10,733 nt of DNA from Candidatus Woesearchaeota archaeon (GCA_019322805.1 JAHWIC010000036.1:1-10733), one strand, 5' to 3'; shown: positions 1-6,407, counted from the stretch's first letter. The notes: generated by a model from the letters alone, not told the origin. A program made the numbers and translations.

Positions 1-137
1 ACGTCACAGCAATGGTAATTGAAAACTACATTAAATATAGCCAGGGTCACTACCGCCTACCTAACAACCGCCAAAGGCAACTACCTGCTTTTGCCTAGCC
101 ACGGGATACCCCGCACTTTAGTGCGGGGAGGATGTCA
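1..137 (+). mobile_element. probable IS200/IS605-type right end (TnpB reRNA-like region)
   Basis: A perfect 8-bp stem, CCCCGCAC at 109-116 and GTGCGGGG at 121-128 around a TTTA loop, is followed at once by AGGATGTCA (129-137). A G/C hairpin with a short TTTA or TTCA loop followed by AGGATGTCA is, as I know these elements, the usual look of the right end of IS200/IS605/IS1341 elements. There it doubles as the scaffold 3' end of the TnpB guide RNA. A second small hairpin (GGCAA 76-80 with TTGCC 91-95) lies upstream. If the assignment is right, tnpB would lie before base 1 on the + strand and the guide portion of the RNA would start near 138. The boundary and family are inferred; no transposase domain is visible in the window. 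Confidence 0.5.
3..98 (+). CDS. possible 3' end of an ORF truncated by the window edge
   Basis: One + frame is open from the window edge to a TAG at 96-98, reading about 31 residues that end in RQRQLPAFA. It lies just before the hairpin of the presumed IS605-type right end, where the tail of tnpB would be expected to run into the guide-RNA scaffold. I do not recognise the peptide, and a 31-codon open stretch is weak evidence. It may be non-coding. Confidence 0.2.
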   Translation, partial: VTAMVIENYIKYSQGHYRLPNNRQRQLPAFA

Positions 138-306
138 TCCGCTTACTTTGGTTTATGACAGCAGATGATTTTTGCTTTAGCTAGGGGGATAAGGCAAAAG
201 TCGGATTTATTATTTTTCTAATGATATTTTTTATTGATGCTCTTTGATTGATTGAGCAATACCCTAATCCAAAAAATATATATACACCAATAAAAAAGTT
301 AGATCC
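138..306. other. AT-rich spacer between the IS-like end and the SpoIIM gene
   Basis: No gene is visible here. Two things stand out. The block at 180-200 (GCTA, nine unpaired bases, then GGCAAAAG) can pair with CTTTTGCC-TAGC at 88-99, so the flank is complementary to sequence inside the presumed element. TGTCAT (133-138) is also repeated inverted as ATGACA (155-160). The rest is AT-rich and ends in the promoter of the downstream gene. Confidence 0.45.
277..284 (+). promoter_or_regulatory. TATA box of the SpoIIM-like gene
   Basis: TATATATA, preceded by an A-run, is centred about 27 nt before the ATG at 307. That is the spacing expected when transcription starts at or next to the start codon. 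No Shine-Dalgarno sequence precedes the ATG, which agrees with a leaderless transcript. Confidence 0.6.
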
Positions 307-1158
307 ATGGTACTAGAGTCACTTATATTCCCACTGAAAGCAGAAAAAAAACCATGGGAGATGTTTTTCATAGGGTTTTTGTATTCTACTGTGGGGGTTT
401 TCCTATCCCTATGGATTTTCGAGAGGCAGGCCAGTTTTATTATGGTTTTCCTGACAGTAATGGCTTGCGTGCCTATAATGTACAATACCATGAGGCTTGA
501 GGAAAGTAAAGAAATAAAGATAAAGGAAGAAGGGAAATTATTAAGAGAGCACGCAAAGGCAATCGCTTTTTATCTGTTCCTCTTCCTAGGAATTGCAATC
601 TCAACAGTTGTTTGGTATGTGTTTTTGCCTTCCGGTACAGTGGCATTCTTATTTCAAAAACAAGTGCAGACCATATCAGACATAAACAACCAGATATCTG
701 GAAACTTGGTGGGCTCTCTTGCTTTGTTTATCAAGATTCTATTTAACAATGTTAAGGTTATGGTCTTTTGCTTGATTTTCTCTTTCGTATACGGAGCTGG
801 GGCTATCTTTATCCTCACATGGAACGCAACAGTAATAGGGGCAGCTATGGGGAGTTTTATAAGGTCTCATATAAGCAGCTATGCAACCGCAATTGGAATA
901 ACAAAAATAGCAAGTTATTTCCAGGCAGTATCTTTAGGCATATTAAGGTATTCTTTACACGGAATACCAGAAATACTAGGTTATCTTTATGCAGGTCTTG
1001 TTGGTGGCTTGGTATCCGTGGCTGTAATTAAGCACGATATAAATTCAAGGAACCTGATGAACCTGCTTGTTGATACCTCAGACTTATTGCTTTTGTCACT
1101 AGCCTTTTTATTGTTGGGCGCGTTATTAGAAGTTTATGTAACCCCCCTATTATTTTAG
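307..1158 (+). CDS. SpoIIM/DUF95-family integral membrane protein
   Basis: This 283-residue hydrophobic protein has about six predicted membrane segments, roughly at residues 17-37, 42-62, 85-107, 148-176, 221-242 and 257-277. The C-terminal two thirds carry the marks of the SpoIIM/DUF95 family: a long hydrophobic NNVK...YGAG...NATVIGAAMG block (147-182), the HGIPEILG motif (218-225), and a last helix with a buried glutamate, LLEVYVTP (273-280). Bacterial SpoIIM acts in septal-membrane peptidoglycan degradation during engulfment. Archaea lack that process, so the role here is unknown; membrane remodelling or transport are guesses. The charged loop 64-82 is probably cytoplasmic. The ATG is supported by the TATA spacing. 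The stop lies 2 nt from the stop of the convergent rpa gene, so each gene's terminator must overlap the other. Confidence 0.8.
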   Translation: MVLESLIFPLKAEKKPWEMFFIGFLYSTVGVFLSLWIFERQASFIMVFLTVMACVPIMYNTMRLEESKEIKIKEEGKLLREHAKAIAFYLFLFLGIAISTVVWYVFLPSGTVAFLFQKQVQTISDINNQISGNLVGSLALFIKILFNNVKVMVFCLIFSFVYGAGAIFILTWNATVIGAAMGSFIRSHISSYATAIGITKIASYFQAVSLGILRYSLHGIPEILGYLYAGLVGGLVSVAVIKHDINSRNLMNLLVDTSDLLLLSLAFLLLGALLEVYVTPLLF

Positions 1159-1160
1159 AA

Positions 1161-1766
1161 TTATTCTAGAACCTTTATTCTTCCTGGTTTTAACTCAAAA
1201 ACCTCCCCCTCTTCAAGCAAACCCCTTATAATCTTCTCTGCGTCAGAAATCTTTGATCTTTTTATTATATCCTCAATATCAACACCGCTGCCTTCATCAG
1301 CTTCCTTGATTAAACTGAATATTCTATCAGCAGGGCTCGCAATAACATCAACCTTTTCCTCACTAACCTTAAGCTCTGGCTTTTTAAGTTCGGCTCTTCT
1401 TACCTCGATCCATCCTTGATCGTTTATTTTCTTTATTATCTCCGGAACGATATACTTTTCACCAAACTCACGCGGCCTTCCAATAACCAAAATAACATCC
1501 CCTATTTCAACTCCATTAAAAAGCCGGCGTTCTTCAAAATCCCTCACAGGAAGTTTGCCGCTAGCATCATCAATTATGATACTTTTATAATTTTGTTCAT
1601 CTGTTTTTAACACGACCGTTCCGATAATATTTACCCTAGAAACCCGTGTGCCATCAACCAACCTTACATAATTTGGCATCCATCCCTCTTCTTTAACATA
1701 CTCACCATCAAGTATGTCCTTTATCCTGACCTTATATGCAACCTGCCTTTTTTGTTGCTTTTCCAT
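1161..1766 (-). CDS. RPA-associated/RPA32-like OB-fold ssDNA-binding protein
   Basis: This 201-residue protein fits the archaeal RPA-associated family (COG3390 type). An OB-fold spans about residues 42-115, with alternating strands such as VNIIGTVV, YKSIIIDDASG, VEIGDVILVIGRPREF and KYIVPEIIKKI. A charged linker follows (116-145), then a C-terminal winged helix (146-201). OB-fold plus winged helix is also the layout of eukaryotic RPA32. Members bind single-stranded DNA directly or with RPA during replication and repair. It is last in the tbp-mcm-rpa cluster, 59 nt after mcm, consistent with loading a coating factor at the fork opened by MCM. The start at 1766 is backed by AGGTG (1772-1776 on the minus strand) with 5-nt spacing. 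The large RPA subunit is not in this window. Confidence 0.75.
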   Translation of the reverse strand: MEKQQKRQVAYKVRIKDILDGEYVKEEGWMPNYVRLVDGTRVSRVNIIGTVVLKTDEQNYKSIIIDDASGKLPVRDFEERRLFNGVEIGDVILVIGRPREFGEKYIVPEIIKKINDQGWIEVRRAELKKPELKVSEEKVDVIASPADRIFSLIKEADEGSGVDIEDIIKRSKISDAEKIIRGLLEEGEVFELKPGRIKVLE

Positions 1767-1771
1767 ACAAG

Positions 1772-1776
1772 CACCT
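1772..1776 (-). promoter_or_regulatory. Shine-Dalgarno of the rpa-like gene
   Basis: AGGTG on the minus strand, 5 nt before the ATG at 1766. The same AGGTG with 5-nt spacing precedes mcm, which supports both starts and translation of internal operon genes by anti-SD pairing. Confidence 0.6.
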
Positions 1777-1796
1777 ACAAAAATGAAATGTTTGGA

Positions 1797-1826
1797 GGTT
1801 CTAAAATTCTTCGAATTTTTTGAACC
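1797..1826 (-). terminator. intercistronic stem-loop between mcm and rpa
   Basis: A 30-nt inverted repeat is made of GGTTC (1797-1801) with GAACC (1822-1826), and inside it AAAATTC (1803-1809) with GAATTTT (1813-1819) around a 3-nt TTC loop. That gives 12 pairs and a 1x2 internal loop. It starts in the mcm stop codon and ends about 20 nt before the rpa Shine-Dalgarno. It is not followed by a clean U-run, so processing, attenuation or mRNA stabilisation are as likely as termination. Confidence 0.4.
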
Positions 1827-3847
1827 TATAGTTTTTGTATAAATCCTCGTCTTGGTTCAAAGATATCCCCACTTCTCTTTAACTTTTCCAAAACCTCTTC
1901 AACCTTTTCCTCTGCTATTTCCCTATTGCGGGCTTCATCCATTATGTCATCTATTGGGATGGTCTTGCCAACCTTGTTTTCCAGCTCACTGATTATATCC
2001 TTTATCGTTATTATGTGGCCTCTTTGTGATGCAGTAATCCCAGTAGCTATCCTGTCAATATCTATCTTTCCTGTTTCTTTATCAAACCCAACCTGCATTA
2101 AGCAATAACTTAAGAGATCTATTGCTCTTTTTGCATCCTTCTTAGTAACCTTATCAGAAAGCTTTACTTTTGCAGAAGCCTCAGCTAATCTAACAAGAGC
2201 CTCAAGCTGCCTTGGGGAGATTGGTATTGTTCTTACCCCTTCTTCTGCTGCACCACTAAGCCTCATCTTAATATAATATTTCTTTATCTCGTCAACAGCA
2301 CCGTCAGTTAGCTTCGGGTTTATATTCTGCCTTGCGTATCCGATATATTTTTTTAAAAACCCAGTTTCTATTTCTGGCTCTAAGAAATCGGGGCTTTGAT
2401 GTAAATGCAATATATGTGAAGCCATTTCCTTATCCCTAGTTTCATCAGGCAAATCCTTTATTGGGAATATCAAATCAAACCTATTGATTAATGTTGGTGG
2501 CAGATTAATCTGATCCGCAATTATACCATATGGATCAAACCTTCCAAATTTTGGATTAGCTGCTGCAAGCACAGTAGTTCTTGCCAATAAAGTGGCTTGT
2601 ATATTTGCTTTTGAAATAGTAACGGTCTGCCCTTCTAGAGCTTCGTGCATGGCGTCTCTATCCTCACTATTCATTTTATCTATTTCGTCAATCGCACACA
2701 AACCATTTGAAGCTAAAACTAATGCACCAGCTTCTAGACTCCAGCCACTAAGGAACTCATCCCTGACAACAGAAGCAGTAAGGCCAGCACCACTCACGCC
2801 CTTTCCACTAACAAAGCGCCCTTTAGGTGCAACGCCGCTTATACGTTTTAATAATTGAGACTTTCCAGCTCCAGGATCTCCTACAAGCAAGATGTGCATA
2901 TCCCCTCTTGCCCTTGTACCGTCGCTTCTTTCTTTATGGGCCCCACCCATAAGCTGCATTACCAAAGCTTCTTTTATTCTGTTATAGCCGTATATAGAAG
3001 GTGCAATAGAATTAATCAGCTTATCATAAACCTTGGGGTCCCTTGATAGCTCAATTATTTGTTTTTCCTCCTCTTCGCTTATTGCCATTTCATAAAATGT
3101 CTCTTCAACAGCCCCGATATAGTTTGCCTCGATCAATAAATCAAATTTTGTAGATTTGCTGCCTGTTCTGAGAATTATTGGTATTTCCTTTACCTGGCCA
3201 ACAACAATTATTTTGCTGCCAGGATTTGTCCTTTTCTCACTTAGTGGGCTGACTAAATCCTCTTTAAGCAAAACATTCATTCTTTTTGGCTGCTCACCGC
3301 CTTCAAGGTTTTCAGGAGACTCTTCAAGAACAAGACCTTGAGCATCAACAAGCTCCTTGCTCATAAGCTTAAACTTGCCCTTTCTTCCGCAACCGCACCT
3401 TGTCGGTTCTTTAAAGCTGCTGTCCAGCTGCAAAACACTTATTATATTCCCGCAGCTAGGGCACTCAAACCTTGCAGAAGTAACCTGAGGTCTAACATCA
3501 GATTTTTGTCTTACAACTCCCTCACTCCATAGAAGCTTGCCAATATGTTTGCTTCTTATATTCCTTATCATTATCTGCTGGCTTTCTGGTAGGTTGCTGA
3601 ATCTTATATTGAAGTTTTTATTTATTATATCACCAATATCAAATTCCTCTACAGCAAGTTTTGCAGCCCCTATAACCTCTTCTGGCTGGTCTATAAGCAG
3701 GTTTGCTAGGTCTGGATCAAACTTAGAAAGTTTAGAAAAATCAATAACCAAGAAATTATTTTCTTTTCTTATATTTTCCAATAGCTCTGCCTTATAATTC
3801 TCGTCAATAAACTTTTGAAACTTTTTTATCTGTTCAGATACTTCCAT
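1826..3847 (-). CDS. mcm: minichromosome maintenance (MCM) replicative helicase
   Basis: The 673-residue protein has the full archaeal MCM layout. The N-terminal domain runs to about 250 and contains a zinc-binding cluster (C129, C132, C151, C153; the second pair is CxC rather than CxxC). The AAA+ domain follows: Walker A GDPGAGKS (323-330), Walker B LCAIDEID (383-390), sensor 1 in AAANP (N431), arginine finger in LINRFD (R456), and sensor 2 in SPRQLEAL (R546). A winged helix closes the C-terminus (about 605-673). MCM forms the hexameric ring that unwinds DNA ahead of the polymerase. No intein interrupts the Walker A site, a common insertion point in archaeal MCM. The start at 3847 has AGGTG at 3853-3857. 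The gene is 32 nt downstream of tbp and probably cotranscribed with it. Length and motifs look intact. Confidence 0.97.
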   Translation of the reverse strand: MEVSEQIKKFQKFIDENYKAELLENIRKENNFLVIDFSKLSKFDPDLANLLIDQPEEVIGAAKLAVEEFDIGDIINKNFNIRFSNLPESQQIMIRNIRSKHIGKLLWSEGVVRQKSDVRPQVTSARFECPSCGNIISVLQLDSSFKEPTRCGCGRKGKFKLMSKELVDAQGLVLEESPENLEGGEQPKRMNVLLKEDLVSPLSEKRTNPGSKIIVVGQVKEIPIILRTGSKSTKFDLLIEANYIGAVEETFYEMAISEEEEKQIIELSRDPKVYDKLINSIAPSIYGYNRIKEALVMQLMGGAHKERSDGTRARGDMHILLVGDPGAGKSQLLKRISGVAPKGRFVSGKGVSGAGLTASVVRDEFLSGWSLEAGALVLASNGLCAIDEIDKMNSEDRDAMHEALEGQTVTISKANIQATLLARTTVLAAANPKFGRFDPYGIIADQINLPPTLINRFDLIFPIKDLPDETRDKEMASHILHLHQSPDFLEPEIETGFLKKYIGYARQNINPKLTDGAVDEIKKYYIKMRLSGAAEEGVRTIPISPRQLEALVRLAEASAKVKLSDKVTKKDAKRAIDLLSYCLMQVGFDKETGKIDIDRIATGITASQRGHIITIKDIISELENKVGKTIPIDDIMDEARNREIAEEKVEEVLEKLKRSGDIFEPRRGFIQKL

Positions 3848-3852
3848 CTAAA

Positions 3853-3857
3853 CACCT
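3853..3857 (-). promoter_or_regulatory. Shine-Dalgarno of mcm
   Basis: AGGTG on the minus strand, 5 nt before the mcm ATG at 3847. It sets the start and suggests SD-led translation inside the tbp-mcm-rpa transcript. Confidence 0.6.
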
Positions 3858-3879
3858 AGATCAAATTAAAAAAGAAAAA

Positions 3880-4449
3880 CTATCTGCCTTTAACTTTCTT
3901 AAGGTTCACGATTAGTTTATCCAAAGCAGCATGAACCTCTTTCTCACTTTTTGTTCCTGTGCAAACAATCTTTCCATTGCTGAACAACAAGAATGTGGCC
4001 TTTGCTTCTGCTAGCTTGTACACTAAACCAGGAAACTGCTCTGGCTCATATTCAGTATTGTCAAGCTTCATAGCTAGGGTATTTAGGTTTAAATCCATAC
4101 CAACTGAACCAGAAGCAACAATATTCTGTATCTTTACCTCGGGCTTTATCTTTATCTTAACATTGATCTTTTCAAGGCTTTTGATTATCTTTTTTATGCT
4201 TTCCTCAACCTTGTCCATGCTTCTTGCTCCAGTACAAACAACCTTGCCAGAGCTGAAGATAAGCGCAGAAGTTTTAGGCTCTTTTATCCTGATAACAAGC
4301 CCAGGAAACTGTTCTGGGTTATATTCTGTATTGCTTAGAGTAGCTGCCATCTTTTCTAATGGGATATCATGCTCTAAAGAAGTAGATACGACGATATTAA
4401 CAACCCGTATGTCTCTTTTTGTTTCCTTCTCGGTTTTTTTCTTTGCCAT
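3880..4449 (-). CDS. tbp: TATA-box-binding protein (TBP)
   Basis: The 189-residue protein consists of a short basic tail (about 1-13) and the two direct repeats of the TBP saddle (about 14-95 and 105-186). The repeats are very alike: NTEYNPEQFPGLV against NTEYEPEQFPGLV, and SSGKVVCTG against SNGKIVCTG. The four phenylalanines that wedge into the bent TATA box are present (F48 and F65; F139 and F156). TBP recruits TFB and RNA polymerase at archaeal promoters. It heads a cluster with mcm and rpa, so basal transcription and replication proteins probably share a promoter. No good Shine-Dalgarno is seen; GGGGGT at about 10 nt is a weak candidate. A 17-bp dyad lies just upstream. The C-terminus is basic (KKVKGR), unlike the acidic tails of some archaeal TBPs. 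Confidence 0.97.
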   Translation of the reverse strand: MAKKKTEKETKRDIRVVNIVVSTSLEHDIPLEKMAATLSNTEYNPEQFPGLVIRIKEPKTSALIFSSGKVVCTGARSMDKVEESIKKIIKSLEKINVKIKIKPEVKIQNIVASGSVGMDLNLNTLAMKLDNTEYEPEQFPGLVYKLAEAKATFLLFSNGKIVCTGTKSEKEVHAALDKLIVNLKKVKGR

Positions 4450-4473
4450 TTTTAAAATACCCCCGATTTTTCC

Positions 4474-4490
4474 TTATTCTTAAAGAATAA
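4474..4490 (-). promoter_or_regulatory. perfect 17-bp dyad with a TATA-like core upstream of tbp
   Basis: TTATTCTT-A-AAGAATAA is a perfect 8-bp inverted repeat about a single central base, with its centre about 33 nt before the tbp ATG. On the minus strand its centre reads CTTTAAGAA, a passable TATA box, so the dyad may be both core promoter and operator. That would suit control of tbp by a dimeric regulator or by TBP itself. A second TATA candidate, TTTATAAAG (4549-4557), lies further upstream. Confidence 0.5.
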
Positions 4491-4548
4491 AGCCAAATTA
4501 ACCTTCTTATTATCCAAAAAGGATTATTTAGCCTTAAATCACTACTTT

Positions 4549-4557
4549 CTTTATAAA
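4549..4557 (-). promoter_or_regulatory. candidate TATA box for tbp-mcm-rpa
   Basis: TTTATAAAG on the minus strand. Transcription would start near 4525, giving a leader of about 75 nt that includes the 17-bp dyad. It competes with the TATA-like core of that dyad as the real promoter; sequence alone cannot decide. Confidence 0.4.
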
Positions 4558-4598
4558 CATTTAAAAAGGAGCAAACTTATTTAAATACTCTTATTTGT

Positions 4599-4697
4599 CA
4601 AAAACCACCTGCCCTAGGCCGATGGCAGTTTGAAGCGTCTCCAACATGAAGTGGTTTTCGACACTCAAAATTCCACTCATTATGCAGGCGGTTTTTG
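4599..4697. repeat. 14-bp inverted repeat with an alternative, competing stem
   Basis: CAAAAACCACCTGC (4599-4612) is complementary to GCAGGCGGTTTTTG (4684-4697) at 13 of 14 positions. The odd pair is A.C on the + strand but G.U on the minus strand, so minus-strand RNA forms an unbroken 14-bp stem. Between the arms, GTGGTTTT (4651-4658) can pair with AAAACCAC (4601-4608), which excludes the outer stem. CTGCC (4609-4613) can also pair with GGCAG (4624-4628). Mutually exclusive folds recall a riboswitch or attenuator; terminal inverted repeats of a 99-bp relic are the alternative. Confidence 0.5.
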
Positions 4698-4712
4698 AGC
4701 ACACAAAATTCC
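4646..4712. repeat. two imperfect direct copies of a 29-31-nt sequence
   Basis: Copies at 4646-4674 and 4682-4712 both begin ATG, contain a GG-TTTT-GA core, and share the identical end CAAAATTCC (4666-4674 and 4704-4712, a 38-nt period). Similarity continues a little past this into CTCATTA and CGAATTA. Only two diverged copies exist, which fits a local duplication rather than an array. Confidence 0.4.
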
Positions 4713-4804
4713 AACGAATTATTTTTATACATCTAACTACCAACCATCAGATGGGGGGAATTTTGTTGTTTAAATGGCTATATTTCTATTTATAAACCCC
4801 CCTT

Positions 4805-4819
4805 ATTTCCTATGGAAAT
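4805..4819 (-). terminator. hairpin just after the cimA stop
   Basis: ATTTCC (4805-4810) and GGAAAT (4814-4819) form a perfect 6-bp stem with a 3-nt loop, starting 4 nt past the cimA stop codon on the minus strand. It is followed by a G-run rather than a U-run, so it may stabilise or define the mRNA end instead of terminating transcription. Confidence 0.35.
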
Positions 4820-4823
4820 ATGC

Positions 4824-6395
4824 CTATTTGAGATTCTCCATAAGGTAGTACTTAAACCCCTTCACTATAGCCTTAAAACTAGCTTCTATTATGTTGGTGC
4901 TTACACCCACTGTTCCCCATTCTTCATTACCATTCTTAAACTCTATGTAGACTCTGACAGAGCTTTCTACTCCTTTTTCCTCAAAGATCCTAACCTTATA
5001 ATTAAGCAGTTTTATGTCTTGGAGATTCTTATAGCTCTTTGCAATAGCTATTCTTAATGCTTTGTACAAAGCATCTACTGGACCTCCCTCAACACTTTCA
5101 CTGAATTTTTGTATTTTGCCTTTAGCATCCACTATGAGCATACAGCTTGAATATTCTTTATTTAACTCATCATCATGCTCACTTTTAACAGACCATTTCT
5201 TTACCCTAAACAGCTTAGGATATTTTCCAAAATACTTCTCATGAAGCAAAAACCTCTCTGCCTTTAGTCCGCCAATATCATAGCCTTTTTTCTCCATTTG
5301 CTCAACTTCCTTTAACATCTTCCTTACTCTTATGTCGTCTTTCTTTACTTTAACGCCAAACTCTTTTGCAACCTCTACAATATTTGCCTTTCCGCTTAGA
5401 TCAGAAAGAACAACCTCTCTCCTGTTTCCTACTTTCGAAGGATCTACATGCTCATAAGAAGCCCCTTTCATAATAGCATCCACATGGACTCCGCCTTTAT
5501 GTGAAAAAGCGTGCCTTCCTACATAGGGCTGTCTGTCATCTGGTTTAAGATTAACTAGAGTATAAACTAGTCTGCTTACCTCAACAATCTTCTTTAATTT
5601 TATTTTAGGCAGCTTTATTTTTTTCTTAAGAACTAAGTCAGGGACTATTTGACATAAATCAGCATTTCCTGCTCTTTCACCTAAACCATTTATTGTTCCA
5701 TGCACATGTGTTGCGCCAAGCTCAACAGCTTTTAGCGTGTTTGCTACGCCACAGCCAGAATCGTTATGCATATGCACGCCAAGCACAGCATTTATCTTTT
5801 CCTTTTTCATAAATTCCTTAACTTCCCCTATGATCTTTTCTATATCCTCTGGCAGACAGCCGCCATTCGTATCACAAAGAACCAGGGCATCAGCTCCAGC
5901 CTTTGCTGCGGTTTTTATGCACTCTAAAGCATACCTCTTATCATCCTTATACCCATCAAAAAAATGCTCAAGATCATAATGAACCTCTAACTTGTTCTTT
6001 TTAAGAAATTCCATGCTGTCCTTTATTGCAGCAAGATTCTCCTCTTCAGTTGCCTTAAGCTGCTTTTTAACATGCTCTATCCAGGTTTTGCCAAAAATAC
6101 ATGCAACCTTTGCCTTGCTTTTGAGAATAGCTCTCAGGTTTGCATCATCTTCTGCCTTTACACCTTTTCTTCTTGTAGAACCAAAAGCAACAACCTTGCT
6201 GTTTTTTAACTTTAATTTAGCAGCTTCTAGATAACATCCCATATCCTTTGGATTAGAACCAGGCCATCCAAGCTCTATATAATCAACACCAAAATCATCT
6301 AGTACCTTAACTAACTCTACTTTGTCTCTCAGACCAAAGCTAACATCAGTACTTTGGCTTCCATCTCTAAGCGTAGTGTCAAATATCTTTAACAT
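4824..6395 (-). CDS. cimA: (R)-citramalate synthase, LeuA3-type
   Basis: The 523-residue protein matches the citramalate synthase branch of the alpha-isopropylmalate/homocitrate synthase family in length (about 525) and motifs. The TIM barrel starts with DTTLRDGSQ (6-14; R10, D11), includes FGSTRRKG (71-78), typical of this branch, the metal ligands in HMHND (H208, H210), GERAGNADL (239-247), and HKGGVHVDA with H304. The C-terminus (about 415-523, SSCMLIVDAKG...) resembles the LeuA allosteric domain that binds the end product. It condenses pyruvate with acetyl-CoA to give citramalate, the entry to 2-oxobutanoate and isoleucine. 2-Isopropylmalate synthase is the main alternative. No leuC, leuD or leuB gene is beside it. 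AGGAGGAT (6400-6407) supports the start. It stands as a single gene, divergent from a lipoprotein gene; bacterial origin is possible but unshown. Confidence 0.85.
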   Translation of the reverse strand: MLKIFDTTLRDGSQSTDVSFGLRDKVELVKVLDDFGVDYIELGWPGSNPKDMGCYLEAAKLKLKNSKVVAFGSTRRKGVKAEDDANLRAILKSKAKVACIFGKTWIEHVKKQLKATEEENLAAIKDSMEFLKKNKLEVHYDLEHFFDGYKDDKRYALECIKTAAKAGADALVLCDTNGGCLPEDIEKIIGEVKEFMKKEKINAVLGVHMHNDSGCGVANTLKAVELGATHVHGTINGLGERAGNADLCQIVPDLVLKKKIKLPKIKLKKIVEVSRLVYTLVNLKPDDRQPYVGRHAFSHKGGVHVDAIMKGASYEHVDPSKVGNRREVVLSDLSGKANIVEVAKEFGVKVKKDDIRVRKMLKEVEQMEKKGYDIGGLKAERFLLHEKYFGKYPKLFRVKKWSVKSEHDDELNKEYSSCMLIVDAKGKIQKFSESVEGGPVDALYKALRIAIAKSYKNLQDIKLLNYKVRIFEEKGVESSVRVYIEFKNGNEEWGTVGVSTNIIEASFKAIVKGFKYYLMENLK

Positions 6396-6399
6396 TCTT

Positions 6400-6407
6400 A
6401 TCCTCCT
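6400..6407 (-). promoter_or_regulatory. strong Shine-Dalgarno of cimA
   Basis: AGGAGGAT on the minus strand, 4 nt before the cimA ATG at 6395. It is the best anti-SD match in the window and contrasts with the leaderless-looking starts nearby. Confidence 0.65.

Larger units (their letters stand above)
4450..4823. other. 374-bp non-coding region rich in inverted and direct repeats
   Basis: No credible ORF occupies this gap between cimA and tbp, both on the minus strand. It holds the tbp promoter and dyad on the tbp side, a set of long competing stem arms at 4599-4697, two imperfect copies of a 29-31-nt sequence (4646-4674 and 4682-4712), CCATC-A-GATGG (4744-4754), a G6 run (4753-4758) complementary to a C6 run (4797-4802), and a hairpin next to the cimA stop. 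It is long for this compact window and could hold a small RNA, a leader regulator or a decayed small transposon. Confidence 0.6.

Noticed and set aside
1826..3847. Intein in MCM
   Set aside because: Walker A and the surrounding AAA+ motifs are continuous and the protein is of normal length.
3959..4483. 174-residue + strand ORF over tbp
   Set aside because: Antisense shadow of the highly conserved tbp gene; no start signal or recognisable domain.
4599..4700. H/ACA or C/D guide RNA
   Set aside because: An ACA follows the inner stem, but the loop is too long for a guide pocket, no K-turn is evident, and no paired C and D boxes are found.
4641..4712. CRISPR-like repeat pair
   Set aside because: Only two diverged copies with a fixed 38-nt period and no spacer of separate origin; no cas genes nearby.
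4753..4802. G6/C6 complementary runs as a terminator stem
   Set aside because: Only 6 bp with a 38-nt loop and no U-run; noted in the region entry but not called a terminator.
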